Positions 24,101 through 33,074 of a stretch of DNA of 64,000 bases are shown one piece after another. This DNA comes from Dromaius novaehollandiae (lineage: Eukaryota; Chordata; Aves; Casuariiformes; Dromaiidae): contig NC_088098.1 in the NCBI RefSeq assembly GCF_036370855.1, forward strand, positions 40,861,981 to 40,925,980, written 5' to 3'. Position numbers and translations under genes: made by a program. Positions within the stretch are counted from its first letter, which is position 1. The number at the start of each line of letters is the position of its first letter. The notes under the pieces are model-generated. The model made no database searches. It was not told the DNA's origin and saw nothing but the letters and a program-made list of their open reading frames with translations.

Positions 24101-26376
24101 CAGTGAATGTGCTTTTCATGTAGTACTTAAAGGAAAAGAAATTGACCCAATATATTGAGACTTCCAGAAGTCTTCTGATAAGCTTCTGCTGAAGAAACTA
24201 AATAGTCATAAAGAAAGAGGAGAGGGAAAGTATCATCACAGATCAAAAACTAGGCTAATTTCTATCCTGATAGAAGGTTGACAGTGAAATGCCTAAGGTT
24301 TAATAGTAGAAATAGGATTTCATGACGTATCTATTGAGTTTTAGAAGAAGGGCAAGTAATGATGGAACATAAATCTGTAGATGAAATTACAGTTGTTTGC
24401 TGTAGCTAGGACCACAGTGTGCTTCATAGTTACTTCAAAAACTAGGTGAAAGGGCAGCAATATGACAAAATAAAGGATGATATTCACTGAAGCAAAATAC
24501 ATTTAAAAAAAAGTAGTCAAACTTTATAGGGTTTATTTTTTAAGTATTTGAAAAGGACCTTGCCCTTGCAAGCATCTCCATGAAAACCTCTGTTGAATAC
24601 TCTCCTACAGGCAGAAAGGCTAACTAAGAGTTACGATGTCTGGGGAATAGGGTAGACAATGATAACAAACCTGTTCTAATGCCTCTTACGAGCCAATGGT
24701 GCAGTACTACTGAGATCACTTTGTGCAGCTGTGGTCCCTCTATGCTACTGCAGAACTGGAAAGGGTTCAGAGAAGAGCAACAAGAATGTTAAACAGGTCA
24801 TTCCATGAATAACACAACAAATGCAGCCTTGTTTCTTATGACCTTGTATCATGTATTCTTTATCCTTCCTTCTTCTACCCACCTTCCAAATAATGTCCTA
24901 TCCCTATCTGTATTACAATCCCCTTTCCTCAATATTTTCTTGTTCCCCATCTCCCTTACAGCTGCCCATCCTTCCCACAGTCCAGACTCCCTTACTCTTC
25001 ACTCAGAAGTATCTACAGTTTTTCATGTCCACAAATTTTCTACTCATATCCTTAGCTCCACTTATTTCCCTCTCCTGCTGTCACATCCTGATATCACATG
25101 GCACCTCATTTCCTCACACAACTTTAGCCTACCAAATGCCAGTATCTGCTAAAACTGATGTGTTAACTGTATGTGTTGTTTGGCCAGACTACTGCTGTAT
25201 ATCTTTGGATAGGGCTGAATATGATTATATTTAATTAATAATTGAGATTATTAATGCTTTGGACAAGGTATTAATAGAGTCTTTCTTCTTTTCCTGTCAA
25301 ATGTCATGAAAGCTGTAAGAGTTAGTGTTTTTTAGACTGTAATTTTGATCAAATTTGTTTGGAAATGGCCCCTTGGTTTAAAAAGTATTTGTATGGGGTG
25401 GAACAGAGCATCATTCATAGGCCTCACTTCCATAAGAAATCAGGCTAAAAAATTATTCCCCAAAGTACTAGATCTAGTATGGCAATTCCTAAATTCTCAG
25501 CATGTCAATGGCTGCTTAAGGTTTAATTAAAATGTATTAATTTATTTTCTGTTACAAAATCAGCTAAAAATCTCTTCACATAATGTAGTAGTGAGTGAAA
25601 GCCTGGCTCTACTGAAGTCTAGAGCATGAATAATTTTATACCCAATCTTCCCCCTTGCCAGTTCAGTACTACGTTGTCTACATTTTAGATGCATTTGTTA
25701 CAGTGATAACACAGATAATATTGGTGTGCTCTTTGCCATGAGCAGTATAAGAAAGGGGAAAGCTTTTGTGCTAACATGCTTTCCCTCTTGAAACTTCAAT
25801 GAGAACAGCTGACTTTCCCTCATTTTGTTTAGAATCATGTAACTTTTCAGCAGTGAACATGAAAAGAACATGATTTTAGCTACATTAAAAGTTATTCATT
25901 TGTAAAAGTAAGGATTTATTTTTGGTATCCACAGCACAAAATTTTGCTCAAGATTAAGATAAAATACATGACTAATCAACACTCCCCTGTTCAAATAAAC
26001 TTTATTAAAAATGTGTCTACACTTAGTAAGAATGAATTTTAGAAGATAAAATAACTTTTAAAACCAGAGTCCTTTCCAAATGTTACAATGGATTCTAATT
26101 ACAAAGAATTTTGAAATGTTGTATCTTGAAAACAAAACCTGAAATGCCTAACTTGAGTTCTTCTTTTACTAACAGATAAATGTGGCTTCTTGTGATGGAA
26201 AATGCCCGTCTGCAACAATTTTTAATGTCAATATTGATAGCCATTTAAGATTCTGTAAATGTTGTCGAGAAAATGGAACGCGTAATCTGACAGTGCCACT
26301 ATACTGCTCAGGAAATGGCACTGAAATCATGTATGTCATTCAAGAGCCTATAGACTGCTCATGCCAATGGAACTGA
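1..26376 (+). CDS. OTOGL: Otogelin-like (OTOGL), 3' part: 21 coding exons, last 880 residues, 5' end outside window
   Basis: Secreted, cysteine-rich, mucin-like glycoprotein of acellular inner-ear membranes (family knowledge). Twenty-one exons (1-165, 1065-1207, 2666-2689, 2823-2915, 3586-3775, 5841-6055, 7918-8059, 8388-8573, 10369-10581, 11526-11630, 11943-12050, 12556-12657, 13392-13496, 13584-13624, 14570-14633, 15574-15752, 16355-16459, 17205-17342, 19305-19350, 23496-23575, 26176-26376) splice GT-AG with consistent phases and no stop; coding bases from position 3 total 2643. Order by window residue: VWD about 55-210, C8 about 230-325, TIL about 325-386, VWC about 387-457, four short VWC-like CC/C modules about 458-597, cysteine-rich linker, CTCK about 787-880. 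Many NXS/T sites agree with secretion. OTOGL rather than OTOG is chosen because the same-strand gene downstream is an FN3-array receptor, matching the mammalian OTOGL-PTPRQ order; OTOG lies elsewhere. The 5' exons are missing from the window. Confidence 0.85.
166..1064 (+). other. OTOGL intron, 0.9 kb
   Basis: No gene, repeat family or RNA recognised. A poly-T run near 990-1008 lies before the acceptor. Confidence 0.7.
1065..1207 (+). CDS. OTOGL: OTOGL exon: start of VWD domain
   Basis: Acceptor ttcttttttag, donor caa|gtaaga. It contains the canonical VWD opening, S-x-x-x-ITFDGNN, then cysteines at LCN and EKC. It continues in phase from the preceding exon (the split codon restores a Cys) and ends in phase 0. 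Confidence 0.85.
1208..2665 (+). other. OTOGL intron, 1.5 kb
   Basis: AT-rich non-coding sequence with T runs. No repeat family or RNA gene recognised. Confidence 0.7.
2666..2689 (+). CDS. OTOGL: OTOGL microexon, 24 nt (SANSIRKL)
   Basis: Eight codons bounded by a strong acceptor (ttttaatgttttccag) and a consensus donor (gtgagt). It is phase 0 on both sides, so skipping it keeps the frame. It falls inside the VWD domain between the HIEKCPANQ segment and the next phase-0 exon. The sequence alone cannot show whether it is always included; a transcript would decide. Confidence 0.6.
2823..2915 (+). CDS. OTOGL: OTOGL exon: VWD domain, middle part
   Basis: Acceptor cttttctttcaag, donor agg|gtaagt. 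Thirty-one codons including SGLCFKKLNVTT, a Cys-containing beta-strand typical of VWD domains, with one NVT glycosylation sequon. Phase 0 at both ends. Confidence 0.85.
3586..3775 (+). CDS. OTOGL: OTOGL exon: VWD domain, core to GLCG
   Basis: Acceptor tttgttttag, donor tgcg|gtgagg. Encodes the alternating hydrophobic strands of VWD, with SIKWAHVTGIIDIQ near the middle, and ends at the EGLCG half of the GLCGxxxG signature. Ends in phase 1, with the intron inside the GLCG motif. The open frame running past the donor to 3873 is read-through into the intron. Confidence 0.9.
3776..5840 (+). other. OTOGL intron, 2.1 kb
   Basis: Non-coding. The only local structure noticed is a short direct duplication of AATTCACACAG-type units at 5225-5255. 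The 92-codon open frame at 4871-5149 shows no domain and no plausible splice context. Confidence 0.65.
5225..5255. repeat. Short direct duplication with unit about ATGAATTCACACAG
   Basis: Two near-identical adjacent copies (catgaattcacacag and taatgaattcacacag). Likely a local tandem duplication. Confidence 0.7.
5841..6055 (+). CDS. OTOGL: OTOGL exon: end of VWD domain and start of C8 domain
   Basis: Acceptor ctctgtcttcag, donor aaa|gtgagt. Begins with V-CNGDPTDDLK, completing the calcium-binding GLCG...NGDPxDD motif of VWD domains. It then runs through an acidic/basic linker to DCTEDNCTYC, the first cysteines of the C8 region. Contains NRT, NCT and NRS sequons. Ends in phase 0. Confidence 0.9.
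6056..7917 (+). other. OTOGL intron, 1.9 kb
   Basis: Non-coding, A-rich near 6900-6965. No repeat family or RNA gene recognised. Confidence 0.65.
7918..8059 (+). CDS. OTOGL: OTOGL exon: C8 domain
   Basis: Acceptor gtgttcctag, donor tgtt|gtaagc. Carries the C8 cysteine pattern: EFCEKMW, YECDALSAYV, LCNKHNICIKW and DYC. Phase 0 in, phase 1 out; the next exon completes the codon. Confidence 0.88.
8388..8573 (+). CDS. OTOGL: OTOGL exon: TIL (trypsin-inhibitor-like) cysteine module
   Basis: Acceptor atgacttgcag, donor tgta|gtaagt. Sixty-odd residues with about ten cysteines, starting at LSCPDGKEYQPC and ending at CIPEEKC, the standard TIL layout that follows C8 in VWF, mucins and otogelins. Phase 1 at both ends, so it is a self-contained module. 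Confidence 0.9.
8574..10368 (+). other. OTOGL intron, 1.8 kb
   Basis: Non-coding. Nothing recognisable beyond short open frames without domains. Confidence 0.65.
10369..10581 (+). CDS. OTOGL: OTOGL exon: VWC-like module
   Basis: Acceptor tttttctctcag, donor tgtg|gtatgt. Contains CTDNKGQPRSAGEIW, GCCMYNC and RACCPKKVC, the VWC pattern in which the CC-x3-C motif closes the module. NES and NGS sequons are present. Phase 1-1. Confidence 0.88.
10582..11525 (+). other. OTOGL intron, 0.9 kb, with (GTTT)4
   Basis: Non-coding. Holds a (GTTT)4 microsatellite at 10771-10786 and a T run before the acceptor. Confidence 0.65.
10771..10786. repeat. (GTTT)4 microsatellite
   Basis: Four perfect GTTT units inside an intron. 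Confidence 0.9.
11526..11630 (+). CDS. OTOGL: OTOGL exon: short CC/C module, repeat 1 of 4
   Basis: 105 bp, phase 1-1. Starts ECNMSLC and ends LSCCPQYRC. The acceptor follows a T-rich tract ending cccacag; the donor is gtaagg. Confidence 0.88.
11943..12050 (+). CDS. OTOGL: OTOGL exon: short CC/C module, repeat 2 of 4
   Basis: 108 bp, phase 1-1. Starts ECDPSVC and ends PCCFSYLC, the same plan as the module before it, with one NAS sequon. Acceptor tcttacag, donor gtaaga. Confidence 0.88.
12556..12657 (+). CDS. OTOGL: OTOGL exon: short CC/C module, repeat 3 of 4
   Basis: 102 bp, phase 1-1. Starts VCESCIEPVPLC and ends HYCCPRYYC. Acceptor tttgtaatttag, donor gtgagt. Confidence 0.88.
12658..13391 (+). 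other. OTOGL intron, 0.7 kb
   Basis: Non-coding, with no recognisable element. The minus-strand open frame at 12841-13053 has no domain. Confidence 0.65.
13392..13496 (+). CDS. OTOGL: OTOGL exon: short CC/C module, repeat 4 of 4
   Basis: 105 bp, phase 1-1. Starts VCDENLC and ends GQCCPEWHC, closely resembling the CCPEWEC end of the first exon in the window. Acceptor cccccatttag, donor gtaatt. Confidence 0.88.
13584..13624 (+). CDS. OTOGL: OTOGL short exon: Cys-rich linker (ECSCENATLLTCKL)
   Basis: 41 bp, only 87 bp after the preceding exon. Acceptor gtcctcag, donor ttg|gtaaga. Enters at phase 1 and leaves at phase 0. It has three cysteines and one NAT sequon, and starts with the EC that opens each neighbouring module. 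Confidence 0.8.
14570..14633 (+). CDS. OTOGL: OTOGL short exon: Cys-rich linker (ends ACGCTHYIC)
   Basis: 64 bp. Acceptor catactcag, donor tgtg|gtaact. Phase 0 in, phase 1 out. Encodes GEVQKIDSSVSSACGCTHYIC, so together with the 41-bp exon before it this is one CC/C-like module split by a phase-0 intron. Confidence 0.8.
14634..15573 (+). other. OTOGL intron, 0.9 kb
   Basis: Non-coding, with a short direct repeat (ttaatactgttaaaa, twice) at about 15264-15295. No repeat family recognised. Confidence 0.65.
15574..15752 (+). CDS. OTOGL: OTOGL exon: cysteine-rich VWC-like segment
   Basis: Acceptor ttttggtgctag, donor gct|gtgagt. About 60 residues with LNPGQSVIQYLDGDLCYTV and a C-terminal NCSQHCEA. 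This resembles the start of a VWC module (a GxxxxxGxxC-type strand, then paired cysteines in the next exon). Phase 1 in, phase 0 out. Confidence 0.82.
15753..17204 (+). other. Two OTOGL introns around exon 16355-16459
   Basis: Introns 15753-16354 (602 bp) and 16460-17204 (745 bp), apart from the exon itself. The first has a short (CA)-rich stretch near 16236-16250. Nothing else recognised. Confidence 0.6.
16355..16459 (+). CDS. OTOGL: OTOGL exon: VWC-like segment with HTCCGTC
   Basis: Acceptor tgttttcttactag, donor gaa|gtaggt. Thirty-five codons with HTCCGTCQNVSC, the closing CC-x2-C of a VWC module, and NVS/NGT sequons. Phase 0-0. Confidence 0.82.
17205..17342 (+). CDS. OTOGL: OTOGL exon: cysteine-rich segment before the cystine knot
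   Basis: Acceptor ttgtatattcag, donor gag|gtgagt. Encodes GSTWSSNCTNYKC, then VVCPP, ECTKVC, consistent with another VWC-type segment. Two sequons (NCT, NDT). Phase 0-0. Confidence 0.84.
17343..19304 (+). other. OTOGL intron, 2.0 kb, with an AT palindromic tract
   Basis: Non-coding. Holds an AT-rich inverted-repeat-like stretch at about 17998-18072 (tandem ACTATA/TATAGT units). No repeat family or RNA gene recognised. Confidence 0.65.
17998..18072. repeat. AT-rich palindromic tract
   Basis: Alternating TACTATATA / TATAGTATA units that can pair with each other, followed by (AATAAT)-like sequence. It has the composition of a cruciform-prone AT island. Confidence 0.5.
19305..19350 (+). CDS. 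OTOGL: OTOGL short exon: start of the CTCK region (GCCKTC)
   Basis: 46 bp. Acceptor gttttcctag, donor acct|gtaagt. Encodes NGGTVQTYSDGCCKT plus the first base of a Cys codon: the CC-x2-C that precedes the cystine knot in mucins, VWF and otogelins. Followed by the largest intron of this part of the gene, 4.1 kb. Confidence 0.82.
19351..23495 (+). other. OTOGL intron, 4.1 kb, very AT-rich
   Basis: Largest intron of this gene in the window, between the CC-x2-C exon and the first cystine-knot exon. AT-rich throughout, with an extreme TA-rich stretch at about 20106-20215. No exon, RNA gene or repeat family recognised. Confidence 0.65.
23496..23575 (+). CDS. OTOGL: OTOGL exon: first half of the C-terminal cystine knot
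   Basis: 80 bp. Acceptor tctgtattttattag, donor ccg|gtaagc. Encodes a basic stretch KKEERICQKMTIRTTIRK then DCISQSP. The position and cysteine spacing fit the first strands of a CTCK domain. Ends in phase 0. Confidence 0.82.
23576..26175 (+). other. OTOGL last intron, 2.6 kb
   Basis: Non-coding. Contains a short CR1-like fragment (24722-24795) followed by a pyrimidine-rich stretch (about 24815-25140) with few stop codons in two plus-strand frames. A 130-codon minus-strand open frame at 23727-24119 has no recognised domain. Confidence 0.65.
24722..24795 (+). mobile_element. CR1-type LINE fragment
   Basis: Resembles the conserved near-3' segment of CR1 elements: a GTGCAG-x-TGTGGTC stretch, then CAGAACTGGAAAGGGTTCAG and AGAAGAGCAACAAGAATG, in plus orientation. 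Recognised from memory of sauropsid CR1 3' regions. Too short and diverged for a subfamily. Confidence 0.55.
26176..26376 (+). CDS. OTOGL: OTOGL terminal coding exon: C-terminal cystine knot and stop
   Basis: Acceptor ttcttttactaacag. Contains SCDGKC, FCKCCRENG and a final DCSCQWN before TGA at 26374. This cysteine pattern (CxGxC, CxCC, CxC at the end) is diagnostic of CTCK domains, which dimerise secreted mucin/VWF-type proteins. NGT and NLT sequons are present. It is the natural C-terminus of the protein. Confidence 0.9.
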   Translation: MNVASCDGKCPSATIFNVNIDSHLRFCKCCRENGTRNLTVPLYCSGNGTEIMYVIQEPIDCSCQWN

Positions 26377-27030
26377 ACACGGATGCGTATGCGATTTTGT
26401 CCTAAGAATTAAAATGAGTTTCTTTTCACCAGACTGTATTTTTGGTCCTTGGATGGATACAGTACTCTGTGGGAAAAAAAAGATCATCAATTATATTCAT
26501 AATGTAACCTTTCACAAATTTAGTAGAGGTTATATTGTTCTACAAATTTTCTTTTTAAATATTGACATATGTAGAAAAAAGTACATAAATCCTTTTGAAC
26601 CAGGTATAATTTAGTCATCATTTACTTCTGTCCAGTGGCTTTCAGATGTGCTGCTGAAAGCTGGTTAATGCCAGTGTTGCCAGTGCTTTCAAATTTTGGA
26701 TTGTGGTTACCTGTCAAAGTTCAGAAATTCTCAGTAGTTCTTTTACTTAGAAACTTTCAATTGAGGACCATCTTTGGAATTAATGTTTAAGAGAAAGACT
26801 CATATTGTGTTTTTGAGAACTACTGGATTCATTTATCAAAAAAATAGAGTTGGTTGAACTGAAACATTTTTATCTTGCTGAAAAGCCTATCTTTTGACCT
26901 TATGATGTTGTCAGACTTGAGTCTGCTTAAACTGGAAGTCACTGTGAAACATGATTGTAGTCTGTAAGCACCTTTAGTAAATCTCCAGAACATATAGTAG
27001 AATAATAATAAAGTTTTTAAATCTTTGATA
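26377..27030 (+). other. OTOGL: OTOGL 3' untranslated region
   Basis: Sequence after the TGA, AT-rich and without conserved coding, up to just past the first strong polyadenylation hexamer. The cleavage site is estimated, not seen. Confidence 0.6.
27007..27012 (+). terminator. Polyadenylation signal AATAAA for OTOGL
   Basis: Canonical AATAAA within aataataataaag, about 630 bp after the stop codon and followed by T-rich sequence (tttttaaatctttgatatttacttatttttg) that could serve as the downstream element. Further AATAAA hexamers at 27618 and 28549 could give longer 3' ends. Confidence 0.6.
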
Positions 27031-30000
27031 TTTACTTATTTTTGTTATTTATGTTATAAATATGAAGCATTGTTAGGCAAAGGCTGAAGAGTTCAGGCTT
27101 TTGTGCCTTTATTGCAAATATCTAAAAGTTGTGTCTGTTACGAAGGGTTCTATTTTATATACATTTTTCAGTTTTTACAAATAAGAAGTTGGCTATTAGC
27201 TGTAGAATAAGATTCTGTCTATGTATGTATTTATTTATTAAAAAAGCAAGGGAGTGCACGTTTAACTGTTCATAGTGGGTTTCACCCCTTACTTAATAGT
27301 TTTAAATTTTATGTTCAATGTATTTTAATTAAATACTTTTTTTGAATACTGAGAATTGGACAATTGAATGAATCTACAGCTCATAATTCTTGAGCCCGCA
27401 AAAAAAATTCTATTTTAGATATATGTTTTGAAGGGCATAGGTGAGCTAGGCATGTACAATCAGGCTGTGAATGTCCATGATTCAGCATTTTAAGTTGAAT
27501 ATGCTCTCCCTTGTATTAATCGTACTACATAATATTATCTTCAAAACTACAGATACAATTTTATGCTTGTTTTTAGACTATTTTGCTTTATAAACTCACT
27601 GAATGAAACTTGGTTTAAATAAAGACAGTGGGATTTTTGCCATTGACCTCAGTGGGGCTAGTATTTTCTTTGTCATGTAAGTTATTTTGAAATTAAAATT
27701 CTTGTCTAAAGGTCTGAGAACTTTTTCAGCAAAACTTTTAGTTCAAGCTGTTAGCATTTAATTACAAAGAGGCTGAATTATTATATTGTTTTATACAATG
27801 AAGAACAGTCAATATAAGATGAAAAATAATTTAAAACCTAAGGCCGTTTTGCTATTTCCTGATGAATCTTTAAACTTTTGCTGTATTCATTTTGATGGAT
27901 TATGAAGAAAAATAGTACATACATTGAAATCTGTCTTTACTAACAACACTGTCACCTATTCATCATCTCTATGAAAAACAGTGATTCGGTTTAAGAATTA
28001 AAGAACAATCTGTTATATTATCAGTAAAATATTTAACCATTATAAAGAAATAGGGATCACCTAGTGATGAAGTGCTGCTTTGATAAAGTATGTGCCTCAT
28101 TTGCACACTGTTATGATTTGTATGGCAGATATTTCAAGATGTTATATATTAGAGCCTAGAACCAAAATATTCTTTGATATTGCTGTAGGAATATGTGTAC
28201 AGAAACTTTTTTATACAGGCCAAATGTGGAAATTTAATCATAGTCATAGCCATAAAGTTTGAGTAATAGTATAGCAAATGAAAGGGACAACTATTCAAAG
28301 AAAAGTAGATCCTTAGGACCTTTTGATTTATAAGCATAGAGCTAGGAATCCTGTATTTATGTCAAGAGAGGATGGGACAAAACTTCTTAATGAGTTTTGC
28401 ATATGAGAAATTAATTCAGGAAGATTCTACAAGCTAGTGTTTTTATATATAGTAACAACACTTGAGGAGTTTCAGCTGAATGCAATGCTTATTGTAAACA
28501 AAGTGTTTTTGTAAGATTTAGAGGTGTATCTGTAAGTAAAGAGAAATTAATAAACATTATTTTGAAGAATTATATGCATGCTGATAAATCAGTGTTGATG
28601 TGTTTAATTTACCTATGCCACTAAGGATGAACTATAATGCAGAATCTTAAATTACCCAGGAATTACAGGCATATAAGCTTTAAATTAGCTCCATGATAAC
28701 ATGTAATAGGAAAAAATCTATTAAAAGATTTTGCCCTGTTACACAATTTGGTTTAAGTGCAACAATCAATGGGAACTGGGTCAGGATCCTCCATAAAGCC
28801 TACAGCAAAATCTTATATTTCCAGTGGAGCTGGAGCTGGTCTAAGAGTGCCTTTCATTTTACAATTGAAGTTCAAATTCTGACTTCTTTGGCTTGGTCAG
28901 AAAGTGAACATCCATTAAACTTTGTGAATCATTTTCTGGACAGTCATCGACCCACACTACCTCCATGAAGATAAAACTGGCATAATGCGGTATGTTTTAT
29001 GTGAACTAACCGTTGCAAGCCTTGGTGCAGATACAAGGTTTAAGTGCACCTGCAGTGTGGCAAGAATGTTCTGCTCCAAATATTTCCTCCATCTATAATT
29101 AAAATATATAGATGCCGTTCCATGGTTATGTCTAGGCTCTTCTGGGGCATTCTTGCCCCAGTTCCCCACCCTGGAATTATGCATAACCCTGTCTGTGCAG
29201 GCATCTCGTGAGCTGGTTTTGAAAGCTGAACCAATTCAAAGCTAACCTAGTAAAACAACAAAATTAATTACTTCATTATTGACTAAGAGAGCGTTACTGC
29301 CTGTGAGGTTCCCTCCCTTCTACTCCCTCAGAAACTAAGACTCAAATAATTTCTACTCCCTTAAAAAAAGGCTGGGAATGCATGCCTCTCCCTAACTCCC
29401 ACACTTCCAGCAGAAGATGCAAGGAACTGGAGAGAAACTGCCTGCATGATCTGGTGTAAGCCTTGTGCTGTTGTCCTGACTAGGCATGTCCTTTGCCCCA
29501 TTCATAATTTGTTGCAACTCTCCTTCATCCCTAGATTTTTGCTGTCCTGTTCTCCTAGTTGTGCTTGCAAATGGAATTCTACAATTTAAATGCTTACCCA
29601 TAAAACTATGTAGGTTTTTTTTTTAGGGATTTAGGTAAATGTATTTCAGTACTTGAAATTAGACTGTAGGTGAATATGCCTCTACTGATTAATAAGGCTT
29701 TGCCCATATTATTTATAATATTTGGCTCTTCTAATTCCATTGCCTTCCCACGTCATTTGTAATTAAGACCAATTTTTGCTCCACTATACAATTAGAATTT
29801 GAAGCATAGCTTTTAATATCGAGTTTAAGCAATAAAATCCAATGCCTGGAGTATAGCTATACAGACAGCTGATATTCTGATTTTTAACTGTCTGTATCCT
29901 AAAAATTGTAAGTAAAACTTAATCGATTTGCATGATTGATTGCCTTTCCACACTGCAGGCAGGCAACTTCCCAAATACATGTGCCTGTGTAACACTGGTG

Positions 30001-30091
30001 AAAAAGTTGGTTCCACTGCAGTGCTTTGTTGCCAATTTCTTCTGAGAGCAGGATGAGGCATGAAAGATTTTGTTTAAACATAGTTACAAGC

Positions 30092-30110
30092 AAAAAAAAA
30101 AAAAAAAAAA
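30092..30110. repeat. Poly-A run, about 19 nt
   Basis: Uninterrupted A run. No recognisable retroposed gene or SINE body is seen directly upstream, so it is recorded only as a homopolymer. Confidence 0.8.
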
Positions 30111-32934
30111 TCCCTAAAAGAGAGAGGGGATTTACAAGAAAATGCTCCAATGTGACACATGGTCAGTGTCCTGTTCACAGTGCTAAGCAGTCACAGAATG
30201 CTGCTTCAGATGTGACTCTTTTCCCCTTTCTTTCACACTCAGTTCTCTCTGACACAACTCCTTTTTTTTTTCTTGGCATTATGTACTGCTGCTAAAATCA
30301 GCCTACAAAGTCTGGATATATTTTTATTATGCATTGGTTTCATATAACTCTTTCCATCTCTTTTTTCCTTTCTCCTTTTATAAGAATTTAAAGGACAAAC
30401 CCAATTTCCAAATACAGAGGTTAGTCTTTGTGCAAAAACTTATTGCCAGATAAATGTAGGTACCAGTCAGGGATACTGTGGCAGTGGGAAACATTGACTT
30501 AAACTGAGTTTTTCAAGTTCTATCCCATCAAACCCTTTTCCAGAGGTTGAGCTTGAGGTTATGCTGCTGGTGTAATCATGTACTTGTTTACTACATAATA
30601 GTCTCACAGATGTATGTTCTGGTGGAGGAGACAAAACATAAATGAGTTGTAGCACTCATTTATGGCTATAGCAGTATAGCCAGCATAGAGGGGCAGCATG
30701 GAAGCTAGGAAATGCACAGGAAGTTTTAAATGTAGAGTGGGAAATTGGTACTATTTTCTCCAGCTTAGGCTGGATTTCACACTCCCAGCCATTCTGGGGA
30801 GTATATTTTCAAAAAATATTCACAAAATGGAAGATCTTCAGAATCATATATTCCAACACTTAGCATGAATGCAAGAGAAAAAAAGGCTATTATGGAGGAA
30901 AGATCATGAGGGAAAGAGTTTGTACGTAACATTGGATACTAAGTTTTCTATTACTCTATCCTCTCTTTAAAGGCAAAGTGGAATGTACAAGGAAACTGGA
31001 AAAATTATCTATCCATTATCATTAACAAGTTGCCACAATTTGGGGAAGATGAGCATATTCAGATCTGGAGAACAATGAACTCCAGCAACTGCAAATATGA
31101 TTCATGTACTAATTCTTCACAGCTACGTACTGACCATTTTCGAACTGCTTTTTTTGCCTGTTTCCAAGAGTAATTCTACATATAGACCATTGAGGTGGTC
31201 ATAAGTCTACTGAAATCAGTGGTAAAAGATTCCTTAAGATCAGAGAGAAGAGAATATTACTCAAAGGAGATAATCTGAAAAAAATCTTTTACACATGTAG
31301 TTTCTACTTTCACAAGCAGTTTTTGGATGGAGAATGGAGGGAACTTAAAGAGCTTCTTTTCTACTGGTTTTGTATTCTGGGGTAAGCCAGTAGTGAATGA
31401 TGTTAAAACTTAATCCCTAGAAATGCTGAATAAAAAGAAAATGGTTATGTTTTGGGGAGTGTTCCTTTGACTAAGGTGGAATGTGCTACAGAATTTAATG
31501 AAGTTAAAAAAGACTCCTGCTGTTGTCTGAAAAATCAATCCTTTAATAAAGCCTTCTTTTGTGCTTGGTGATTACAGAAGTGCTCTGAAAAAAAACCCAA
31601 GTTTGTGGCGCTTTGTAAAATAGCCGAATATGCAGCAGCTTACTTGGCGCATGTGTAGTTAAAATAGCATTCTGGTGCTACTAGTGCATTGTGTGTGTGT
31701 GCGCGCATTTCTCAGAGAAAGACTGGCTCAATGTTTTGAGAGCATCACAGCAACTTCTGAGTTTCTATGGTTTTCCTGTTTGAGAGAGAGAACTTGAGTA
31801 ATGTAAAAGCTCAAAAATGGTAGTTTACTGCTGAGATTCAGCTTGGTTGTTTATTTTAAGTTCTAAATAAAGTCCAACTAAAAATCGTATTCCTCATTCC
31901 ATAATGCAAATTTCAGTTGCATACAGCTTTTAGAAAAATAGGGAACAACCCACTGAAGAAAAATAAACTCTCTCCAGACAAAAATAATATATTAATTATA
32001 TTACATGTCGACAGCACCTAAAAAAATACACTATTAAGAACGTCATGAGTGTTGCTAATTTTTATGATGCATATATACAACGGTGCTAATTTTTGTTCTG
32101 TGATTACTTTGTCTGGAGATAATTTATAAACAATGTTTATCAGCTTATTAAACTGATTTAATTTCAGAGGACACACAGGAAAATTAAATTTCTATTAAGA
32201 ATCTTGATTTTGGGAAAGGTTAGGGCACTGGGAAGTATATTGTGAGTTTATTCCTGAATCACTGCTTCAAATCTGGCCAAGGGCTGATGTCACCAGCAGT
32301 TTTTGTCTGAGCAAATGTTCAAGCAGCCGTATGGTAAGATAAATTAGCGGTCCTAGTGCTGTTTATTCTTGACCGTCAGTCCTCGTGTTGTCTATACTTT
32401 GTTTATAGATGCTTGCACTGGCAACCTTGCTCAAAATCTTTGTGCAGAGGCTAACAGCTTGGTAAGAAGAGTCGGAGCCTAATTCTGCCCCAAGGAGGTT
32501 AATGAGGATCTTCCCAGTGACTCCAGCTGCAACAGGGCTCCAATGTCTCTTTCTCCTCTAGGGCTAATCTCGCTTTTTTATTATGGTTAGGATGGTGTAG
32601 GAAACTTGTGTAATGTCAAGGAGCAACTGTATGGGTTCTGAAATCAACTTTACTCCAAAGTGGTCTGATTTAGCCTTTTTCACATAAAATTTAGAATTTA
32701 AAAATGTCTACTGAGTCTAGCTAGTTTAAAGATACAAGGCAGTAATTTCTGCTAGTTGCTTTGATTATATTTGTTGCTAAGATTTTTTCACAGATACACT
32801 TTGCAAATCCATTATGCCTAACTGGAAAGTATTCTCTTAAAGCAAGTCAAAGCCAGTATTCTGGGGAGCAACTTTCTTATTTTGTACAGATTTATTTTAA
32901 AAAGCCCCAAACACATTGCTCTAGAAGGTTTTTT

Positions 32935-32940
<6 letters not shown>

Positions 32941-32967
<27 letters not shown>
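32941..32967. repeat. (TA)n microsatellite
   Basis: About thirteen perfect TA units, roughly 110 bp upstream of the abrupt rise in GC content. Confidence 0.9.
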
Positions 32968-32970
<3 letters not shown>

Positions 32971-33074
32971 CATCTGCTTGTCATGAATTTGAAACAGGCT
33001 CACATTCAATCCCAGTAGGATAATACAACCCTAAAATCGAGTAATTGAGTTCATTAGTTGGAATCGTTCTATTA

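Larger units (their letters stand above)
27031..33074. other. Intergenic region between OTOGL and the receptor gene
   Basis: About 6 kb of AT-rich sequence with no gene recognised on either strand. It holds additional AATAAA hexamers (27618, 28549), an A19 run near 30092, a (GT)n(GC)n patch near 31691-31706 and a (TA)n tract at 32941-32967. Short open frames here have no domains or splice support. Confidence 0.7.

Noticed and set aside
23727..24119. 130-codon minus-strand open frame inside the last OTOGL intron
   Set aside because: No recognisable domain, no splice support, and about one open frame of this length is expected by chance in 64 kb of such sequence. Left out as a gene.
1..26376. 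Otogelin (OTOG) rather than otogelin-like
   Set aside because: Both share the VWD-C8-TIL-CTCK order, but the downstream FN3 receptor gene fits the OTOGL locus, not the OTOG locus.
30026..30295. Poly-A run with an adjacent open frame as a retroposed gene
   Set aside because: No recognisable coding body precedes the A run and no target-site duplication was seen; treated as a homopolymer.
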